A DNA stretch of 64,000 nucleotides, from the NCBI RefSeq assembly GCF_008477545.1, contig NZ_VORA01000006.1, forward strand, positions 1-64,000, in the 5' to 3' direction. The notes below the pieces were generated by a model. The model ran no database searches. It had not been told where the DNA came from and worked only from the letters and a program-made list of their open reading frames with translations. This document shows, in pieces, positions 57,834 to 64,000 of the stretch. The translations under genes were made by a program, and so were the position numbers. Numbering within the stretch: position 1 is the stretch's first letter; every line of letters starts with the position of its first letter. The stretch is from Roseibium aestuarii (GTDB taxonomy: Bacteria > Pseudomonadota > Alphaproteobacteria > Rhizobiales > Stappiaceae).

Positions 57834-58952
57834 TCAATTGGGGGCGGGCACATAGGCCAGCAAGGGGGACCCGGCCAGTGGCCGCAGCAGAAGGCGGCGC
57901 AACTGGTGCCAGCCGGAGCCGACGAACAGGATCACGGCGCCAAGCACGACCAGGGTGACCGCAAAGGTCGCCTCGGAGGACACGCTGGTCTCTGCGATCA
58001 GATAGCCGATGGCAAAGCCGAGATAGCTGAGGGCCGAAACCAGCAACGCACGGCGGTCGACCACCAGCGCGATGACCGCCAGAACGAGGAACAGGACGAT
58101 GACCGCAGTGTAATAGGCGGAGGTCTCCGCTCCGGCGACGCCGGACATGAGATCCAGAACCGAATGCACGATCAGCGGCGCGGCCATCAGATGCAGCCAG
58201 AAGGCCTTGTCGGAATTCAGGGTCACCCGGCCCGGGTCACGGGCATCGAAGACCATGGCAAGCGCGAAGGTGAGCAGGCCAAGAACCAGGAAGAACAGGG
58301 AGTTCCAGCTGGCAATCAGTCCGGGCACCACGGTCTCGACAATGACGGCGCCGAGGAAGAGGCAGCCGGCCGTGATGGAGGCGATGCCGACGGGAACCTT
58401 GAAGCGCCGGTAGAAGAGCACGGAGCCCGCGATCACCACGAGGATCATGGGAATGACGAAGAGACCCTCGTGCTCGTGCAGCCACCGACCCGGATCGGCC
58501 AGCGTCAGGTCCTGATGGACCACGAGGCCGAAGCAGGCGGCGAAGAAGAAGGGCGTGAAGGCGACACTGAGCAGGAAGGACGGCAGAGCAAGCCGCATGC
58601 GCCGGGCAAAGACCTCGGCGAGCGCCCAGGTTGCGGCCGCGCAGACCCCGGCAATGCCCCAGGCCGGCACCACGTCCTGCAGGCCGTAGAACAGGCCGAG
58701 CATGAGGATCACCAGACCGATGCTGATGAAGATGTCGTGGAAGCCGCGCACGAAGCGGACCTCTTCCCGGTCGGCATAGGACACGTCGAGCGCGCTGACA
58801 TCCGCAGAGGCAGCCTCTCCGGCGGCCCAGAACTCCACCAGCCGGTCGGCCTGATGCTCGGTCAGAATGCCTGCATCCACGGCGGCCTGAAGACGATCAG
58901 GGGCGAGAGGGGCTGAATCCGCAATGTGCGAGGCGGGCGATGCGTCACTCAA
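57834..58952 (-). CDS. DUF2157-like polytopic membrane protein inserted between hslV and hslU
   Basis: The 372-residue protein has a soluble N-terminus with a helical segment ([23 protein letters not shown]) like that of DUF2157 proteins, followed by about ten hydrophobic helices. Function is unknown. Its ATG overlaps the hslV stop by four bases, so it is translationally coupled to the protease, and hslU follows after 42 bp. Assignment to DUF2157 is by eye only. Confidence 0.8.
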   Translation of the reverse strand: MSDASPASHIADSAPLAPDRLQAAVDAGILTEHQADRLVEFWAAGEAASADVSALDVSYADREEVRFVRGFHDIFISIGLVILMLGLFYGLQDVVPAWGIAGVCAAATWALAEVFARRMRLALPSFLLSVAFTPFFFAACFGLVVHQDLTLADPGRWLHEHEGLFVIPMILVVIAGSVLFYRRFKVPVGIASITAGCLFLGAVIVETVVPGLIASWNSLFFLVLGLLTFALAMVFDARDPGRVTLNSDKAFWLHLMAAPLIVHSVLDLMSGVAGAETSAYYTAVIVLFLVLAVIALVVDRRALLVSALSYLGFAIGYLIAETSVSSEATFAVTLVVLGAVILFVGSGWHQLRRLLLRPLAGSPLLAYVPAPN

Positions 58953-59509
58953 GTGGTGCTCTCCAGAGTTTCAATCAGAACGTTGCCGTTGGTATAGACG
59001 CAGATTTCGGCGGCAATCGCCATGGCCTTGCGGGCGATCTGCTCCGCATCGGCGTCCGTATCCACCAGGGCGCGGGCGGCCGCGAGGGCATAATGTCCGC
59101 CCGATCCGATGCCCATGACGCCGCCTTCCGGCTCCAGCACGTCACCATTGCCGGTCAGCACCAGGGTCACGTCCTTGTCGGCCACGATCATCATGGCTTC
59201 CAGCTTGCGCAGATAGCGATCGGTGCGCCAGTCCTTGGCCAGCTCGACGCAGGCGCGCATCAGCTGCCCGGGATATTGCTCCAGCTTCGCCTCGAGGCGC
59301 TCGAGCAGGGTGAAGGCGTCAGCGGTCGCGCCGGCAAAACCGGCGATCACCTCGCCACGGCCGAGCGGGCGCACCTTGCGGGCAGTGTGCTTGATCACGG
59401 TCGCGCCGAGCGACACCTGTCCGTCGCCGGCGATGACGACCTTGCCGCCCTTGCGGACAGTCAGGATGGTGGTGCCGTGCCAGCTTGCGGGTCCTTGAGT
59501 CTCGCTCAT
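58949..59509 (-). CDS. hslV: ATP-dependent protease peptidase subunit HslV
   Basis: HslV is the threonine protease of the HslUV complex. From [12 protein letters not shown] (186 residues) a 12-residue propeptide precedes the catalytic T13 of [10 protein letters not shown]. The family motif [14 protein letters not shown] is present. The start MSETQ is favoured over the upstream M. A heat-shock-like promoter lies about 90 bp upstream. Confidence 0.96.
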   Translation of the reverse strand: MSETQGPASWHGTTILTVRKGGKVVIAGDGQVSLGATVIKHTARKVRPLGRGEVIAGFAGATADAFTLLERLEAKLEQYPGQLMRACVELAKDWRTDRYLRKLEAMMIVADKDVTLVLTGNGDVLEPEGGVMGIGSGGHYALAAARALVDTDADAEQIARKAMAIAAEICVYTNGNVLIETLESTT

Positions 59510-59601
59510 CGACGCCTCTCTTTTCATTGACATGTCTTGTGTTTCGCGCGCGCCCGCAGACGATGGACGTCCGATCTCGAGGCCGCGCCGGGTTGCGCCC
59601 T

Positions 59602-59630
59602 ATGTAAGCCCCATTGCGGGTTTTTCCAAG
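59602..59630 (-). promoter_or_regulatory. Candidate RpoH (sigma-32) promoter for hslV
   Basis: On the minus strand CTTG (59627-59630) is followed after 18 bases by CTTACAT (59602-59608), then AGG. This matches the alphaproteobacterial RpoH pattern CTTG-N17/18-CYTATNT with one mismatch. The distance to the hslV ATG (about 90 bp) is plausible. Confidence 0.5.
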
Positions 59631-59654
59631 CGGACGCATCCGCGCAGGCGCGTT

Positions 59655-60245
59655 TCAGCGTGCGGCGTTGAGCCGCCGGGCATGGTCGAGAAGCGTCTCC
59701 ACAAGCCCGTCCAGCTGGGCAGAGAGGCCCTCATCGGTGAGCTCTCCGGCCGTGTCGAAGGCCTTGTCCGCGCGGGCGATGCTCACCATGCGCGGCAGCA
59801 CCAGGGCACCCAGCCCCACTTCCAACACCGTGCGCGTGCCGATGAGCCCGCGCATGCCGCCAAATCCACCCGGAGACGCGGAGCCCAGGGCAAAGACCGG
59901 ACGGCGGAAGGCCGCAGTCGCCGGTTCCCCCGGGCCATTGGCGCGGCTGATCCAGTCGAGCGTGTTCTTCAGGATCGGGGTCATGGCGGCATTATACTCG
60001 GGACAGGCGATGAAGATGCCGTCCTGGGCCTGAAACAGGCGCTTCAGGCGGAAGGCATTCTCGGGCACGCCCTTGTCCTGTTCCAGATCCGCGTCATAGA
60101 GGGGCAGCGGATAGTCCTTGAGGGAGATCCAAGTGGCCTCCGCATCGGCGAGCGCGAGTTTCTTGGTCACCAGCCCGGCCAGCCGGGTGTTATAGGAGCC
60201 CGCGCGAATGGAGCCGGAGAAGCTGAGAATTCTGGTCTGTCTCAT
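59655..60245 (-). CDS. NADPH-dependent FMN reductase family protein
   Basis: A 196-residue flavodoxin-fold protein. The phosphate-binding loop FSGSIRAGSYN is at the N-terminus, and the CPEYN motif and LDWISRA segment follow. Such enzymes reduce FMN, quinones, azo dyes or chromate; the natural substrate is unknown. It is read downstream of the PmtA-like gene, separated by 39 bp. Confidence 0.9.
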   Translation of the reverse strand: MRQTRILSFSGSIRAGSYNTRLAGLVTKKLALADAEATWISLKDYPLPLYDADLEQDKGVPENAFRLKRLFQAQDGIFIACPEYNAAMTPILKNTLDWISRANGPGEPATAAFRRPVFALGSASPGGFGGMRGLIGTRTVLEVGLGALVLPRMVSIARADKAFDTAGELTDEGLSAQLDGLVETLLDHARRLNAAR

Positions 60246-60284
60246 GGAGTGTCTATCCCTTTCATGGCGTCGGGCAGCGCGGGG

Positions 60285-60923
60285 TCAGGCAAGAAGCCGC
60301 CGATAGACAAAGACGCGCGCGGGGGGAAGGTTGCGCCAGATCCACGGCGAGATGGTGACGGAGATCGAGGGGTCTACCGGCTTGATCGGGGGCGCGAGGC
60401 CATAGGAGAACTGGATGAACGGGGCGCCGGGGGCCATATGAGCCAGAGCCGCGTCGAGAAGCGCGATGCGCTCGCGCTCGGGGCGGGTCAGCAGGGGCAG
60501 GCTGGACACGATGCCCTGCACCGTGCCGGGCTCGATGCCGTTGCGCGCGAGGGTGACACGGAGCCCGTAGGCATCTCCCTCGACGATCTGCACGCCCGGA
60601 AACCGGGCCTGAAGCAGACGGCAGAATTCGGAACTGTATTCGATGAGGTGAAGGTCGCGGGGCTGAACGCCGCGCTTCAGAATTGCTTCGGTGACGACGC
60701 CGGTTCCCGGACCGAGTTCGAGAACGGGCGCGCCGGAATGGGGATGGAGATACTGGGCCATGGCGTGGGCCAGTTCCGGGCCGGAGGGGCTGACCGCGCC
60801 GGTTTTCAGCGGGCTTTCAAGCCAGGTTCGGAAGAACCGCAGCTCGTCGGCCGCCTTGTCGCGGACCATGGCCATGCGGTCCGACTTCCATTTCTTCAAA
60901 CCAGACTGACGCAATTGCTTCAT
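60285..60923 (-). CDS. PmtA-like phospholipid N-methyltransferase
   Basis: The SAM-binding LELGPGTGVVTEAIL motif and overall 212-residue length match rhizobial phospholipid N-methyltransferases, which methylate phosphatidylethanolamine towards phosphatidylcholine. I place the start at MKQLRQSGLK, preceded by GGAGGA. The N-terminal basic helix (LKKWKSDRMAMVRDK) could contact the membrane. The position next to dnaJ is known for pmtA in rhizobia. A different class I methyltransferase role cannot be excluded. Confidence 0.85.
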   Translation of the reverse strand: MKQLRQSGLKKWKSDRMAMVRDKAADELRFFRTWLESPLKTGAVSPSGPELAHAMAQYLHPHSGAPVLELGPGTGVVTEAILKRGVQPRDLHLIEYSSEFCRLLQARFPGVQIVEGDAYGLRVTLARNGIEPGTVQGIVSSLPLLTRPERERIALLDAALAHMAPGAPFIQFSYGLAPPIKPVDPSISVTISPWIWRNLPPARVFVYRRLLA

Positions 60924-61030
60924 TCGCACCGTCCTCCTCACCGCGCTTAAGGTGGGTGGAGGACGGCGCAAACGCAAGCCGCAAGATCAGGCAGACAGAC
61001 GCATCCGTCGCAGGATGCGCGCCGGCCGGG

Positions 61031-62158
61031 TCAGTTTCCGAGGTTCTCGATGAAGTCCTTGACCTTGGAGAAGAAGCCGGCGGATTCCGGATGGTTCTCG
61101 CCGGTTCCTTCCTTCTCGAACTCGGCCAGAAGTTCGCGCTGGCGCTTGGTCAGGTTGGACGGGGTCTCCACGGTCACCTGGACGTACATGTCGCCCATCT
61201 GGCTGGAGCGCATGACCGGCATGCCCTTGGAGCGCAAGCGGAACTGCTTGCCGGTCTGGGTGCCGTCGGGAACCTTCACCCGGCTCGTGCCGCCATCAAG
61301 GTTCGGCACCTCGAACTCGCCGCCGAGCGCCGCGGTGGTCATGGAAATCGGCACGCGGCAATAGAGATCGGCTCCGTCACGCTGGAAGATGCTGTGCGGC
61401 TTGAGCGACAGGAAGATGTAGAGATCGCCCGCCGGGCCACCGCGCAATCCGGCCTCGCCCTCACCGGCGAGACGAATGCGTGTGCCGTCCTCGATCCCGG
61501 CCGGGATGTTGACCGACAGGGTGCGTTCCTGGGTCACGCGGCCGGCGCCTGCGCACTTGTCGCAGGGGTCGCTGATGACCTGGCCCTTGCCCTGACAGGT
61601 GGGGCAGGTGCGTTCAAGCGTGAAGAAGCCCTGAGCCGCCCGGACCCGACCCGCGCCACCGCAAGTGCGGCAGGTGGTGGGGCTGGTGCCGGGCTTGGCG
61701 CCCGAACCCGTGCAGGCATCGCAGGTGATGCTGGTCGGAACCTCGATCTCGACGGTCTTGCCGTGGAAGGCTTCTTCCAGGGTGATGTCGAGGTTGTAGC
61801 GCAGGTCCGCGCCGCGCTCGCGGCCACCGGACCGGCGTCCGCCGCCCATGCCGAAGAATTCTTCGAAGATATCGGACATGGTGGAGGAGAAATCGGCGCC
61901 ATGTCCGCCACCGCCACCGCCGAAACCGCCATTCTCGAAGGCTGCGTGACCGAACCGGTCATAGGCCGCGCGCTTCTGGGGGTCCTTCAGGGTATCATAG
62001 GCCTCGTTGGCTTCCTTGAAGCTGTTTTCGGCCTCCGCATCCCCCGGATTTCGGTCGGGATGGTATTTCATCGCCATCTTTCGATAGGCGCTCTTCAGCG
62101 TCTTTTCATCCGCATCGCGGGTGACGCCCAGTACCTCGTAGAAATCGCGCTTGGCCAT
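61031..62158 (-). CDS. dnaJ: Chaperone DnaJ
   Basis: DnaJ is the co-chaperone that delivers substrates to DnaK. The 375 residues show a J domain with HPD at 33-35, a Gly/Phe region ([11 protein letters not shown]), a zinc region with four CxxCxGxG repeats ([32 protein letters not shown]) and the C-terminal substrate-binding domains. It follows dnaK by 190 bp. Confidence 0.98.
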   Translation of the reverse strand: MAKRDFYEVLGVTRDADEKTLKSAYRKMAMKYHPDRNPGDAEAENSFKEANEAYDTLKDPQKRAAYDRFGHAAFENGGFGGGGGGHGADFSSTMSDIFEEFFGMGGGRRSGGRERGADLRYNLDITLEEAFHGKTVEIEVPTSITCDACTGSGAKPGTSPTTCRTCGGAGRVRAAQGFFTLERTCPTCQGKGQVISDPCDKCAGAGRVTQERTLSVNIPAGIEDGTRIRLAGEGEAGLRGGPAGDLYIFLSLKPHSIFQRDGADLYCRVPISMTTAALGGEFEVPNLDGGTSRVKVPDGTQTGKQFRLRSKGMPVMRSSQMGDMYVQVTVETPSNLTKRQRELLAEFEKEGTGENHPESAGFFSKVKDFIENLGN

Positions 62159-62294
62159 TCTCGGTCACTCGTCTTGGGGCCGGACCCAAAAGGGCGGCAA
62201 CCGCTCCATGTCGTGCCCTGTCTGCGTTCCGCGCCTTGCGCGCATCAGCGCGAAGGGGGCACGACAGGGGCAGGAGATGCCGCGGCCGGCACGA

Positions 62295-62330
62295 TCCGGC
62301 CCCGCATCCCGTGAAGGATGCGAGGCCGGA
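62295..62330 (-). other. Long hairpin between dnaK and dnaJ
   Basis: TCCGGCC-T-CGCATCC and GGATGCG-G-GGCCGGA form a 15-bp stem with one G-T pair and a 6-base loop. It starts 18 bases after the dnaK stop. There is no T run, so it is not a simple terminator. It could set a lower dnaJ level by partial termination or by protecting the dnaK mRNA end. Confidence 0.6.
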
Positions 62331-62348
62331 CCTGTTTCATCTCAGCGA

Positions 62349-64000
<1,652 letters not shown>

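Noticed and set aside
57834..58952. The membrane gene in hslVU as part of a defence or toxin system
   Set aside because: No toxin, nuclease or immunity motif is visible; only transmembrane helices and a DUF2157-like N-terminus can be supported.

Overview
The window is high-GC, gene-dense chromosomal DNA of an alphaproteobacterium, most likely of the order Hyphomicrobiales (Rhizobiales). A Stappiaceae-type marine genus is a guess from general resemblance only. The pointers are the Rhizobiales-like DnaX with a lost zinc site, a Fur/Mur regulator without CxxC pairs, a YlxR-L7Ae protein between nusA and infB, dnaK-dnaJ followed by a PmtA-like methyltransferase, a membrane-anchored CycM-type cytochrome c, and short palindromic intergenic repeats. 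About 61 protein genes and one SRP RNA are supported. No tRNA, rRNA, insertion sequence, prophage or CRISPR array was seen. Nearly everything is core chromosome, and I found no credible new multi-gene system.

Layout. 0.2-4.7 kb: succinate dehydrogenase sdhC-sdhD-sdhA-sdhB (minus strand), with an FkbM-family methyltransferase gene inserted between sdhA and sdhB. 4.9-6.8 kb: a MarR regulator, a membrane-anchored isochorismatase-like hydrolase and a CysZ/EI24 membrane protein. 6.9-10.1 kb: dnaX-ybaB-recR. 10.2-16.0 kb (plus strand): a small helical protein, HIT protein, NADH pyrophosphatase, lytic transglycosylase, a second FkbM methyltransferase and a SulP transporter without STAS domain; the SRP RNA gene lies on the minus strand within this stretch. 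16.1-24.0 kb: a YejABEF-type peptide ABC transporter with two tandem binding proteins. 24.1-27.3 kb: two membrane diguanylate cyclases. 27.5-31.0 kb: cytochrome c, then divergent kdsB-pheA-adenosine kinase. 31.3-32.8 kb: dapB-gpmA.

32.9-52.2 kb is a long collinear minus-strand gene-expression block: miaB-phoH-ybeY-corC-lnt-xre-metK-trmB-rimP-nusA-ylxR-infB-rbfA-truB-rpsO-pnp. It couples tRNA modification, ribosome assembly, initiation, transcription elongation and RNA decay. It is interrupted by hairpins that look like attenuators or RNA-processing sites. 52.4-55.0 kb: tsaB-rimI-fur/mur-plsC. 55.2-59.5 kb: an Nfu iron-sulfur scaffold, then hslV-(membrane protein)-hslU-uspA read from a candidate heat-shock promoter. 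59.7-64.0 kb: FMN reductase, PmtA-like methyltransferase, dnaJ and dnaK (N-terminus outside the window).

The best leads are regulatory: a structured rimP-nusA leader with promoter and terminator-like hairpin; a strong terminator-like hairpin immediately before the metK ribosome binding site; a perfect palindrome over the SRP RNA promoter; and two genes embedded in otherwise canonical operons (FkbM in sdh, a DUF2157-like membrane protein in hslVU).
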